Shown here: in pieces, positions 1 through 8,549 of the stretch
How the letters are laid out: the number at the start of each line of letters is the position of its first letter
How positions within the stretch are numbered: position 1 is the stretch's first letter
The notes under the pieces: model-generated
Told to the model about the DNA's origin: nothing
Databases searched by the model: none
What the model saw: only the letters and a program-made list of their open reading frames with translations
Origin: Sphingomonadales bacterium
GTDB lineage: Bacteria; Pseudomonadota; Alphaproteobacteria; Sphingomonadales; Sphingomonadaceae
Reading direction: 5' to 3'
DNA length: 64,000 nucleotides
Assembly (NCBI GenBank): GCA_027483465.1
Contig: JAIXUQ010000111.1
Span: 1 to 64,000 of the forward strand
Position numbers and translations under genes: made by a program

Positions 1-4
1 CGGT

Positions 5-1078
5 TCAGATGTTTGACGTGTGGATCGCATCGATCACGGCCCTTGTGACATCGCGGGTGGTGGCCGTGCCGCCAACGTCGGGCGTCAGCACGCCGGCTGC
101 CGATGTGCGTTCGATGGCGGCCATCAGCCGGTCTGCCGATGATTGTTCGCGCAGATGTGACAGCATCTGGGCGGTCGACCAGAAGCTGGCGATCGGGTTG
201 GCGATGCCCTTGCCCGTGATGTCGAATGCCGAGCCGTGAATGGGTTCGAACATCGACGGGAAGTGACGCTGCGGATTGATGTTCGCCGTCGGCGCCACGC
301 CCAGGCTGCCGGCCAGCGCCCCGGCCAGATCGGACAGGATGTCGGCATGCAGGTTGGTGGCCACGATCGTGTCCAGCGACTGTGGCTTCAGCGTCATGCG
401 CACGGTCATGGCATCGACCAGCATCTTGTCCCACGTGACGTCGGGGAATTCCCCGGCCACCTCTGCCGCGATTTCGTCCCACATCACCATCCCGTGCCGC
501 TGCGCGTTGGACTTGGTGACGACGGTGAGCAGCTTGCGTGGCCGCGATCGCGCCATTTCGAAGGCATAGCGCATGATGCGCGTCACACCGGCACGGGTGA
601 AGATGGCGACTTCGGTGCCCACCTCTTCGGGGTGGCCGCGGTGGGCGCGGCCACCATGGCCCGAATATTCACCTTCGCTGTTCTCCCGCACGATCACCCA
701 GTCCAGATCGCCCGGGTTGCAATGGCGAAGCGGTGACGTGATGCCCGGCAATATCCGGGTGGGGCGCACATTGGCATATTGGTCGAAGCCCTGGCAGATG
801 CGCAGGCGCAGGCCCCACAGCGTGATGTCGTCCGCCACGTCGGGCGCGCCCACGGCACCGAACAGGATGGCATCAAACCGGGCCAGGGTGGCCAGCCCGT
901 CGTCTGGCATCATCTTGCCATGCCGACGATAATAATCGGTGCCCCAATCGAAACGTTCGACCCGGAAGCGCACGCCCTCCGCGCGCTGTTCCAGTGCGTC
1001 AAGCACCTCCAGGGACGCGTCAACAACCTCCGGACCGATCCCGTCGGCACCGATGGCGGCAATGGCGTGTTCACGCAT
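5..1078 (-). CDS. Tartrate dehydrogenase-type isocitrate/isopropylmalate dehydrogenase family enzyme
   Basis: A 357-residue NAD-dependent beta-decarboxylating dehydrogenase. Family members of this subtype oxidise D-malate, tartrate or 3-isopropylmalate in the cytoplasm. The start MREHAIAAIG gives the usual N-terminal dinucleotide fold. The family hallmarks are visible: a VRENSEGEYSGHGG segment mid-protein, then NLHADILSDLAGALAGSLG, then FEPIHGSAFDI near the C-terminus. The ENSEGEYSG form fits tartrate/D-malate dehydrogenases better than LeuB. Its ATG overlaps the stop of the upstream transporter by 8 bases (ATGCGTGA), so it is the last gene of a five-gene operon. A pairing of an anion transporter with this enzyme suggests hydroxy-dicarboxylate use. 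The exact substrate is inferred. Confidence 0.88.
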   Translation of the reverse strand: MREHAIAAIGADGIGPEVVDASLEVLDALEQRAEGVRFRVERFDWGTDYYRRHGKMMPDDGLATLARFDAILFGAVGAPDVADDITLWGLRLRICQGFDQYANVRPTRILPGITSPLRHCNPGDLDWVIVRENSEGEYSGHGGRAHRGHPEEVGTEVAIFTRAGVTRIMRYAFEMARSRPRKLLTVVTKSNAQRHGMVMWDEIAAEVAGEFPDVTWDKMLVDAMTVRMTLKPQSLDTIVATNLHADILSDLAGALAGSLGVAPTANINPQRHFPSMFEPIHGSAFDITGKGIANPIASFWSTAQMLSHLREQSSADRLMAAIERTSAAGVLTPDVGGTATTRDVTRAVIDAIHTSNI

Positions 1079-2408
1079 TGTTGATCTCCGATGTGCGGCC
1101 GGCGCTGCGATGGACCGGCCGATTGTGGTTGGGGGCAAATCGTGCAAGCAAGGTGACCGCGATGGCTGATAGGGCGAGCAATGCAGCCACTGCGACCAGG
1201 CCGCCCCGGTAACTGCCGCTGGCACCATGAATCCAGCCAATCAGGGACGGGCCGACAAAGCCGCCCAGGTTGCCCACGGAATTGATCGCGGCAATGCCGG
1301 CAGCGGCCGCGCTGCCGCTGAGGAACAATGTGGGCATTGCCCAGAGCGGCGGCTTTGCCGCGCTCACCCCGACATTGACCAGCACCAGCGATGCCATGAA
1401 CGCCGGCAGCGTTTCCGACAGCGCTGCCAGCACGAGCCCGACAGCGGCCGCCAGGCACGCGGCGGCGACATGCATGGGACGTTCCGCGCGGGCATCGGAG
1501 TGCCGCGCCCACCAGATCATCGCCACAACCGCCAGTGCCGGTGGGCCGGCGTTGATGACACCCAGGGTCATTGTGTCGACCCCGAACCGTGCAATCATCT
1601 GGGGAGACCAGATGCCCAGCGTGTAAAGCCCCGCCGAGGTGCCAAAATAGATCAGCGCCAACGCCAGGACCCGCGGATCGGCCAGCGGCCGCAGCGCCTG
1701 GCGCAGGCCATGGTCGCCTGGTGCCGCCGGTGCCTCGCGGGCCAGCGCCATCATCAGCCAGTCACGCTGTTCCGCCGCCAGCCATTGCGCCTGTTCGGGT
1801 CGATCGGTCAGCAGGCGCCAGACAGCAACGGCCATCAGCATGGCCGGCGCGCCTTCCACGATGAACAGCCATTGCCAACCGTGCAGGCCAAGCAGCCCAT
1901 CCAGCCCCAGCAATGCACCGGAAACCGGCGAGCCGATCGTGGTGGCAATCGGCGCGGCCGCCATGAACAATGCGGTTATGCCCGCGCGATGCCGCGCAGG
2001 AAACCAGTGGCTCAGATACAGGATCACGCCGGGGAAGAAGCCGGCCTCGGCAAAGCCGAGCAGAAAGCGCAGCAAATAGAAGCTGTTTTCGCCACGCACA
2101 AAGGCCATTGCGATCGAGACCGCGCCCCATGACAACATGATGCGGGCGATCCAGCGACGCGCACCAACCCGATAGAGAATGAGATTCGATGGCACCTCGA
2201 ACAGGAAATAGCCGAGGAAGAAGATGCCGGCGCCAAGGCCGAATGCGGCCGATGACAGGCCGAGATCGGCATTCATGGTCAAGGCCGCGAAACCGATGTT
2301 CACGCGGTCGAGATAGGCAACGACATAGGCCAGCATCAGCAGGGGAACGATCCGCCATGTCAGCCGGCGGATCGTCAGTCTTTCCAGCGTGTCAGGTCCG
2401 GCGGACAC
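1071..2408 (-). CDS. MFS transporter, anion:cation symporter (ACS) family
   Basis: An inner-membrane 12-helix transporter of about 445 residues. The N-terminal LTWRIVPLLMLAYVVAYLDR motif is typical of the ACS group (tartrate, hexuronate, phthalate and other organic anions), followed by VNIGFAALTMN. The start is uncertain. A GTG at 2408 has GAGG about nine bases upstream and is preferred here; a TTG at 2453 would add 15 residues but has no visible ribosome site. It overlaps the dehydrogenase downstream and lies 90 bases after the hydrolase gene upstream. Together they suggest import of a carboxylic acid released or bound by the operon's other proteins. The substrate is not readable from sequence. 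Confidence 0.88.
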   Translation of the reverse strand: MSAGPDTLERLTIRRLTWRIVPLLMLAYVVAYLDRVNIGFAALTMNADLGLSSAAFGLGAGIFFLGYFLFEVPSNLILYRVGARRWIARIMLSWGAVSIAMAFVRGENSFYLLRFLLGFAEAGFFPGVILYLSHWFPARHRAGITALFMAAAPIATTIGSPVSGALLGLDGLLGLHGWQWLFIVEGAPAMLMAVAVWRLLTDRPEQAQWLAAEQRDWLMMALAREAPAAPGDHGLRQALRPLADPRVLALALIYFGTSAGLYTLGIWSPQMIARFGVDTMTLGVINAGPPALAVVAMIWWARHSDARAERPMHVAAACLAAAVGLVLAALSETLPAFMASLVLVNVGVSAAKPPLWAMPTLFLSGSAAAAGIAAINSVGNLGGFVGPSLIGWIHGASGSYRGGLVAVAALLALSAIAVTLLARFAPNHNRPVHRSAGRTSEINNA

Positions 2409-2498
2409 GTCTTCAACCCTCACCAGCCCAAGGGCCGGACAGCAAGATGGCAAATGCGGTTCGGATCGGTTGGCCGATCCGGCACGTCAGTCTCTGGC

Positions 2499-3470
2499 TC
2501 ATGGCTTGGTGGCGGTGGATTGCACCAGTTCACGATAGATCGGGTCCATGAAGCGCGGTTCCGTCCAGAAGTGACCGACAAGCCGGAAGCCCAGATCATC
2601 GGTCTTCACCGCCCTGAGCAGTCCCGGCGCGTCGGCTCCGGCACGCACGGCCGCCTGCAGGCGCCTGATGAGCTCCGCCAGACGCGCCCGGTAGAGGATC
2701 ACCTCGGCGCGGGTCAGCACATTGTCGCCGGTGCCCGGTACAGCGATGTCGAACTCGAGCCGCAACAGATCGTCCACGCGGGCCAGCATGCCGAAAAGGC
2801 TGCCGCGGCCCTCCACGATGTCAACGGCGATCTCGCCATTGCCATAGACCAGCCCGCCGGCGGCCACGATGCGCCGTGCCGGAAAAAACACCACCGTATC
2901 GGCAGCCGTGTGCCCCGGTCCCCAATGATGGGCCTCGATCCGCATGCCGCCCGGCGTTTCGACATGCAGCCGGTCGAAGATGACATTGGGTGGCGACGGA
3001 TTGATCGGTGCGATCCGTGACGTGTAGCTGCCGAGCAGTGGCGGCATTTGCTGCTGCCCGATCAGGCGTGCGCCATCGGCGAGCACGAAGCCATTGCCGC
3101 CACTGTGGTCGGCATGATGGTGGGTCACATAGGCAAGGATCGGGGTGTCCGGCGCACCGACGCGGCGCAGGGCAAGCTTCATTTCCGCATAGGCGGCCGG
3201 GTACATCAACTTGCTGTCAACCAGCACCAGGCCGGCCGGGGTGACGACGGCAAGGGCGTTGCCGCCGCGCCCGGTCAGCATGTGGAAACCGGGGCTGATG
3301 GTCTTCAGCCGGATCGGGATTTCGGCCGGGGTGCCCTTGCTGTAGGGCCGGTCCAGATTGATCGGCGCGGCCGGCACCGTCCCCACCGGCTGGGCTGCTG
3401 CCGGGCCTGAAGACAGCATGGCCAGGCCGGCCGCAGCCAGTGCGACGGGCCAGGAAACGGCTGCCATCAT
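2499..3470 (-). CDS. Secreted metallo-beta-lactamase-fold hydrolase
   Basis: A 323-residue protein with an N-terminal signal peptide ending near SSGPAAA, so probably periplasmic. The zinc motif THHHADHSGGN (HxHxDH type) lies around residue 117, with a downstream GPGHTAAD histidine. The family is very broad, covering lactamases, lactonases, thioesterases and others, so no substrate is assigned. Its start ATG overlaps the stop of the upstream second MBL-fold gene by ATGA, indicating coupled translation. Two adjacent, divergent-in-sequence MBL enzymes after a TonB receptor suggest sequential processing of an imported compound rather than resistance, but this is inference. Confidence 0.85.
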   Translation of the reverse strand: MMAAVSWPVALAAAGLAMLSSGPAAAQPVGTVPAAPINLDRPYSKGTPAEIPIRLKTISPGFHMLTGRGGNALAVVTPAGLVLVDSKLMYPAAYAEMKLALRRVGAPDTPILAYVTHHHADHSGGNGFVLADGARLIGQQQMPPLLGSYTSRIAPINPSPPNVIFDRLHVETPGGMRIEAHHWGPGHTAADTVVFFPARRIVAAGGLVYGNGEIAVDIVEGRGSLFGMLARVDDLLRLEFDIAVPGTGDNVLTRAEVILYRARLAELIRRLQAAVRAGADAPGLLRAVKTDDLGFRLVGHFWTEPRFMDPIYRELVQSTATKP

Positions 3471-4615
3471 TGCGGTTCCGCCTCCGGCTGGGCGGCCAGC
3501 CGCTCGGCCTGGGCGAGCGCGCAGTGTTCCAGCACGTCGAACACCTTGAGCGCCGTGGCTCCGGTGACGAAGGGGTGCGGATCAGTTGGCTTGCGAATGG
3601 CCAGCGCCCGCATCTTCTGATCGGAACCGTCGCGCGCGCTGTGGTTGGACAGGAAGATGTCGACCGAGCGGGCGCGCCCGATGTTGCGCAGCCGGGCGGC
3701 GGAAGCGGCATAGTTGCGGAACTGGGCCTCGTTGGCGCCGAAATTGAAGCCGGTGCCGCCCCACAGCACCAGGCGGTGGGGCACGCCGCGATCATGCACG
3801 GTGATGATCGGCGAGATCGTGCCCGGCGTGTGGGCCGATGTCACCACCATCTCGATGCGCGTCTTGCCCAGCTGGATGATCTGGCCATCGTTGACGGTGA
3901 TGCCTTCCAGTGGCGCCGGGCCAAAGCGTGGATGGTCACCCAGGGTTGCCGCAAGCGACCAGTCCGGGGCGCTCATCATCACGGGCAGCCCGGTCTTTGC
4001 CCGCAGGAAGCGATGGCCGCCATAGTGATCGCCATGCGCATGGGAGATCAGGAAATGGCGGATCTTGCCCGGATCCAGCCCAAGCCGCGCCATGCCGCCG
4101 ATGATGTCGGCTTCCGCCGCCGTGTCCGAGGTCAGCGCATCGATCAGGATGAAGCCGTCCTGTTCGGAGCCGGCCAGAAAGGCCGACACGCCGGCGTTGC
4201 CGAGAAAATAGAAATCATCGAACAGCCGCATGGCCTCCAGCGGCTCCCCGCCTTCCATGTCCTCCCCGCGCGGGCCGCCGGGCCGGCCGCCCCCCCGTTG
4301 GCCATCACCGCGCTGGCCGTCACCGCGCTGGCCGTCACCGCGCTGGCCCCGCTCGCCGGCGGGCCGCTGGCCGCGTTCGCCATTGGCCATCCGGGGGCGC
4401 TGCACATTGACATTCACGAAGCGCATCCGCGTGTCGCACAGGCTGGCGAGGCCGGGAAAATGGGCCTGCGCCACGGCCAGTCCGCGCGCCGCATGGTCGG
4501 CACTGCGCGCCGCCGCCTGCGGATCGGCGGCCTGAGCCGAGCCGCCCGGCGCAAGGGCCGCCGCCGCCGCCAGCGCCAGTCGCCAGGTGCGCCAACCCCG
4601 ACTCATTGCCTGCAT
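3467..4615 (-). CDS. Secreted subclass B3-like metallo-beta-lactamase-fold hydrolase
   Basis: A 382-residue protein with a signal peptide ending near GGSAQA. The start at 4615 is chosen because AGGAGG sits seven bases upstream; an ATG at 4657 would extend into the receptor gene. The zinc motif SHAHGDHYGG is at about residues 192-197, and SAHTPGTIS supplies the next histidine, as in subclass B3 enzymes. An unusual Gly/Gln/Arg insert (about residues 77-116) carries a repeated GDGQR unit encoded by 15-bp tandem copies, and is probably a disordered linker before the catalytic fold. It follows the TonB receptor by 41 bases and overlaps the next MBL gene. True beta-lactam hydrolysis is possible but unsupported. 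Confidence 0.85.
   Translation of the reverse strand: MQAMSRGWRTWRLALAAAAALAPGGSAQAADPQAAARSADHAARGLAVAQAHFPGLASLCDTRMRFVNVNVQRPRMANGERGQRPAGERGQRGDGQRGDGQRGDGQRGGGRPGGPRGEDMEGGEPLEAMRLFDDFYFLGNAGVSAFLAGSEQDGFILIDALTSDTAAEADIIGGMARLGLDPGKIRHFLISHAHGDHYGGHRFLRAKTGLPVMMSAPDWSLAATLGDHPRFGPAPLEGITVNDGQIIQLGKTRIEMVVTSAHTPGTISPIITVHDRGVPHRLVLWGGTGFNFGANEAQFRNYAASAARLRNIGRARSVDIFLSNHSARDGSDQKMRALAIRKPTDPHPFVTGATALKVFDVLEHCALAQAERLAAQPEAEPQ
4285..4360. repeat. 15-bp tandem repeat inside a hydrolase gene
   Basis: Several in-frame 15-bp units (core CACCGCGCTGGCCGT on the plus strand) encode a GDGQR repeat in the B3-like hydrolase. The unit length keeps the reading frame, so copy number could vary without breaking the gene. 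Confidence 0.75.
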
Positions 4616-4656
4616 GCCGATGCCTCCTGCTTTGCGACCGTGGTGGTGCGATGCCA

Positions 4657-7455
4657 TCAGAAGTGCGATCGCACGCTGATGCGGTAGGTGCGCCCGATCT
4701 GATCGAACACGTTGGGATTGGTCGGGCTGAAGAACTGGTCCTGCTGCGGCGCGAACACCGGTGGCTTGTCGAGCAGGTTCTGGATGTTGAGCGCGAAATC
4801 GACCTTGCCGACCTTCACCCCGAGCTGGCCATCGAGATAGACCGCCGCCGGCACCCGGAAATAGGCGGAATCAGCCGCCGTCCAGTTCACGTTGAGCAGG
4901 CTGTTGCCGATGTATCGGCCCTGCAGGAACAGATCCAACGCGCCCACCTCATAGCCGATCGAACCCAGGGCCCGCCACTTGGGGGTTTGGGTCTCGCCCA
5001 CCCGGTTGATGCGGTTGTTCTGGAAATCCTGTTCGGTCAGCCGTTCCAGCATGCTGATCTGGGTGCGCAGCGAGAGCTGGCCCTTGCCCAGCCGTGTCAC
5101 GTAACGGCCTTCAAAATCCCAGCCGGTGAGGCGGAGCTGATCCAGGTTGAAATTGGAATTGTTGATCTGAACGATGCGGCCAGCCGGGTTGCGGACGATC
5201 TGGTCACAGGCCTGCACAAAGCCGGCGATATGGCATTGATCGATGATGTCCTGTCCCGACAGCGAGCCGATCGCCTGCCGAAGCCGGATGTCGAACCGAT
5301 CAAGGCTTAGGTTGAGACCCGGCAGGATTTCCGGACGGATCACCATGCCAAACACGAGCGTGCGCGCCACTTCCGGCACCAGCCCGGGATTGCCCTGCAC
5401 GCTGGTGAGCACGCCGGCGACCACCTGCCCGAAATCCGGCGAGGCCGGGTTGCGATCGGTATAGGTGGGCGACGAGGTCTGGCGGCCGCGGGTGAACATT
5501 TCGGCCTGGTTGGGGGCGCGGATGTCCTGCGAATAGGACGCCCGCAGCCGCACGCCCTTCACCGGGCTGTAGTTCGTCGCCAGCTTCCAGGTGTTGACCG
5601 ATCCGCTGAACGTGTAGTTGGTGCGCCGGAAGGCACCGTTGAATTCCAGCAGGGCTGCCCCCGGCACATCGCGCAGCAGCGGCGCATTCACCTCCACAAA
5701 GGCCTCCCGCACCGATCTGTCGGCCGACCAGGCGCGGAAATTGTTGGTGAAGAAGCCCAAAGCCTCGCTGATCGGATCGACCGTGACGCTGGCGTCGTCG
5801 TGACGATATTCGGCGCCCAGCGCAAAGACCCATGGACCGGCGCCAACGCCATCAAACAATTCGCCGCCGATGTTGGCCTGCACGATCTTCTGGTCCACCC
5901 GGGTTTCCAGAACCGAGGTGTCGGTGAACCAGTCAATCATTTCCGGCGTGTAGGAGCCAAAGCCGAAGGGATTGACCGGCACGCAGCCATTGGCCGGGTT
6001 GCGGCAGGCCGGCTGGCCATTGACGAGGATCACGTCCACGGCCTGCGCATAGCGGTCGATCACGAAATTGTTGCTGTTGAGCGCCCGTTCGACATTGGAA
6101 CCGATCGAGCCCGACACTTCGAGGGTGAGCCCGCCGATCTTCTGCGTGAAGCCGGCCTCCAGCCGCAGATTGTGGTTGGTGACATCCACCGCCATCTCAT
6201 ATTCAAGATCATAGCGGTTGAGCGTGAAGCTGCCGTTGGGCCCCAGCAGGGTGCGCACCGCCGCCGGCAAGAACGGGTTGCTGCCGGTGATCACCGCGCC
6301 AAAACGGCCGATGTGCGAACTGTTGACCGCGTTGCTCGAACGCGAATAGCCATAGCCGCCGTTGACAAACAGGGTTAGGCGATCATTGGCCTCGAAATCC
6401 AGCCCGGCATGGATGGTGGCGCGCTCCAGCGGCCGGGTGATCGGGCTGAGCACCGCCGTGTTGATGCCATCGCCGCCATCCTGCAGCGTTGCCGTTGAAT
6501 TCACGCCGCGATCAAAGCTGGCAAGCACCCCGCCGGGCAGGAACTGCTGGCCAACCAGCGAGCGGGCGGCGTTTGGCGTGTTGCGGCCCAGGCTGGCGAT
6601 GAAGCCGCCGGCCGTGGCATTGGACACCCGCGCCTGGTTGGCGACGATCAGATTGGGATTGGCCGCCGTGCCATTGGCGGCGGGATTGGGGATGAGATTG
6701 GCGCCCTGCCGGCGGAATGGCCGGGCGTCGCCGGCGATGCCCTCGGCGTTGAAATATTCGCCACTGACGACAAGGTGCAGCCGGTCGCTGCCCAGGGTGG
6801 TGCCATAGGTGCCGCCGGCCCGATACTCAAACCCGTCGCCGGCTTCGGCCAGGCCGGCGCTGGCCAGCAGCTTGAGGCCCTTGAAGCGGGTGTCGAGGAT
6901 GAAGTTGACCACGCCGGCCACTGCGTCGGAGCCATAGGCCGCCGATGCGCCGCCGGTCACCACCTCAACGCGCGAGACAAGGCCCTGCGGTATGAGGTTG
7001 GTGTCAACGGCCCCGCCCGGCTGCGATCCCGGGAAGCGCCGGCCGTTCACCAGCGTCAAGGTGCGCCCCGTGCCAATGCCGCGCAGATTGAGCGTGTTGC
7101 GCCCGGCGGTGCGCTGGCCGGCCGTGGCGTTGGGGCCGCCATTGGCCACCAGGGCCGGCAGGTTGTTCAACGCGGCTGCGAGTGTGGATGGTGAGCTTTT
7201 GGCCAGAAGATCGGCATTGACGATGGTGACGGGGGAGGGCGATTCAAAGGTCGAATGCGGGATGCGCGTGCCGGTGACGATCATCTCGCTGCTGTCCCGT
7301 TCCTTGCGCACCGGTTCGGGCGCCGGCTCCGCCGCTGCCGCCGGCTGTGCCTGGGCCTGGGCGGCTGCACTGAACATGGCAAGGGCGGCAAGGCCGAAGC
7401 TGCGCCCGGCGGCTGTGCGCCCGCTTTGGCCCGTGCGCCTTTGGGATGTGCCCAT
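4657..7455 (-). CDS. TonB-dependent outer-membrane receptor
   Basis: A 932-residue receptor with signal peptide (cleavage near AQAQA), a plug domain starting around EMIVTGTRIP with VEVVTGGASAAYGSDAVAGVVNF, and a long C-terminal beta-barrel ending in RISVRSHF with a terminal Phe. Such receptors pull scarce ligands across the outer membrane using TonB energy. The start at 7455 has GGGGGAGGAAGACC directly upstream. It heads a minus-strand operon with two MBL hydrolases, an ACS transporter and a tartrate-type dehydrogenase, so the ligand is more likely an organic acid or its ester/lactone than iron. No TonB box was verified. The ligand is unknown. Confidence 0.93.
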   Translation of the reverse strand: MGTSQRRTGQSGRTAAGRSFGLAALAMFSAAAQAQAQPAAAAEPAPEPVRKERDSSEMIVTGTRIPHSTFESPSPVTIVNADLLAKSSPSTLAAALNNLPALVANGGPNATAGQRTAGRNTLNLRGIGTGRTLTLVNGRRFPGSQPGGAVDTNLIPQGLVSRVEVVTGGASAAYGSDAVAGVVNFILDTRFKGLKLLASAGLAEAGDGFEYRAGGTYGTTLGSDRLHLVVSGEYFNAEGIAGDARPFRRQGANLIPNPAANGTAANPNLIVANQARVSNATAGGFIASLGRNTPNAARSLVGQQFLPGGVLASFDRGVNSTATLQDGGDGINTAVLSPITRPLERATIHAGLDFEANDRLTLFVNGGYGYSRSSNAVNSSHIGRFGAVITGSNPFLPAAVRTLLGPNGSFTLNRYDLEYEMAVDVTNHNLRLEAGFTQKIGGLTLEVSGSIGSNVERALNSNNFVIDRYAQAVDVILVNGQPACRNPANGCVPVNPFGFGSYTPEMIDWFTDTSVLETRVDQKIVQANIGGELFDGVGAGPWVFALGAEYRHDDASVTVDPISEALGFFTNNFRAWSADRSVREAFVEVNAPLLRDVPGAALLEFNGAFRRTNYTFSGSVNTWKLATNYSPVKGVRLRASYSQDIRAPNQAEMFTRGRQTSSPTYTDRNPASPDFGQVVAGVLTSVQGNPGLVPEVARTLVFGMVIRPEILPGLNLSLDRFDIRLRQAIGSLSGQDIIDQCHIAGFVQACDQIVRNPAGRIVQINNSNFNLDQLRLTGWDFEGRYVTRLGKGQLSLRTQISMLERLTEQDFQNNRINRVGETQTPKWRALGSIGYEVGALDLFLQGRYIGNSLLNVNWTAADSAYFRVPAAVYLDGQLGVKVGKVDFALNIQNLLDKPPVFAPQQDQFFSPTNPNVFDQIGRTYRISVRSHF

Positions 7456-7596
7456 GGTCTTCCTCCCCCGTTCGGGCAATTTTTTGCCCTTGTTGCGGCC
7501 GTTTGCCGGCGGTGCTCATCACGCTGCGCCCCGCCGGCCGCTGCATCAATGCCGGAGACTATTATCCAAAAATCCGCAACAATCCCGGAGCGGGCT

Positions 7597-8124
7597 TCAC
7601 CGCCAGAACAGGCCGGTCCTGCCAAGCTGGCGCCGCCGCCGGTACATCTGGAGATAGACGGTGAGCCCGGTGACGGTGAGGATCATCAGGATCAACCCGG
7701 CGGCCAGGATGGCGACAAGGCCGGGCGCACCGAAATATTTCCCGCTGTGCCACAGCATGAAGAGCGTGCGCAGGCTGCGCTGGGGCCGGGCTTCGTGGCG
7801 GGTTGCCCCGGTTTGCAGATCAACCTCGATGCTCGGCCCGATCCGCGCCGAGGTCGCCAGCCGCGCCACCGCCTTGCCGCCAGCATAGCTCAGCTCGATC
7901 TTCTGCGCCGGAAATCCCGGCTTGGCCGCCGCGGCCCTGGCCAGCGCAATGCGGAGATCGGCGGCCAGCCGGTCGGGATCGGGCAGGCTGGATCGGGTCG
8001 GCCTGGGCCGTTCAGGCCCGCTCGCCTCGATCAGTTCAGCCACTTGCAGATACAGGCCCGTCGCCGTCACCAGGAACAGCAGGATGACCAGCGGAAAACT
8101 CAACCAGCGATGATAGTGGCGCAT
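7597..8124 (-). CDS. PepSY-associated membrane protein
   Basis: A 175-residue protein with one N-terminal membrane helix right after MRHYHRWLSFPL, a periplasmic domain, and a second helix near the end (LILMILTVTGLTVYL). The HRW...P...TGLYL pattern and the late LWHSGKYFG segment match PepSY-associated TM proteins, often linked to iron uptake in sphingomonads. The open frame extends upstream across tRNA-Pro, so the ATG at 8124 is taken as the start; no strong ribosome site was found. It is transcribed toward the TonB receptor gene, 141 bases away. It is a short relative of the larger PepSY protein at 38.6 kb. Function is unproven. Confidence 0.72.
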   Translation of the reverse strand: MRHYHRWLSFPLVILLFLVTATGLYLQVAELIEASGPERPRPTRSSLPDPDRLAADLRIALARAAAAKPGFPAQKIELSYAGGKAVARLATSARIGPSIEVDLQTGATRHEARPQRSLRTLFMLWHSGKYFGAPGLVAILAAGLILMILTVTGLTVYLQMYRRRRQLGRTGLFWR

Positions 8125-8335
8125 CTGTGCCCGCCCCGGGGTGACGCGCCCGGCCGGAACGGCGGGCGCATGGAAGCCGCCATGCAATCCCAGTCCGGCG
8201 GCCGATGCAAAGCGCGGCGCATTGCACAAAAATCGGGGATAATCCGCCACGCGGCTGCCAACGGGCCGCACACAGCCACGAAGCCCGATCGCGGGCTTGC
8301 TGAATGCAATGGGTTCCCCTAGGGCAAAGGCACGT

Positions 8336-8412
8336 CGGGGAGTGGCGCAGTCTGGTAGCGCATCTGCTTTGGGAGCAGAGGGCCGCAGGTTCGAATCCTG
8401 TCTCCCCGACCA
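8336..8412 (+). tRNA. tRNA-Pro (TGG)
   Basis: Full cloverleaf: acceptor CGGGGAG pairs with CTCCCCG, D-stem GCGC/GCGC, anticodon stem TCTGC/GCAGA with loop TTTGGGA (anticodon TGG), T-loop TTCGAAT, and an encoded CCA end. Confidence 0.97.
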
Positions 8413-8549
8413 CCGCCGTCGCGGCCCACCCATCTGTATCGGCGCCGGTTTATTGGCGCCGGAGGCGCCTGGCCGGCATGACAAGAAACTGACAGTTTAT
8501 CGCGGGGATCGCCCTATTCTGGCCGGATGATGTTGCCGTTGGCGCAGTT

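Noticed and set aside
236-736. Long plus-strand frame opposite the dehydrogenase
   Set aside because: It is antisense to a clear dehydrogenase, rich in His/Arg/Gly as expected from GC-rich shadow frames.
3467-4615. Assigning a clinical-type beta-lactamase resistance gene
   Set aside because: The fold and zinc motif fit B3, but the operon context points to metabolism and the insert is atypical.
8125-8484. N-terminal extension of the short PepSY protein
   Set aside because: It would read across tRNA-Pro, which is clearly functional, and lacks PepSY features.
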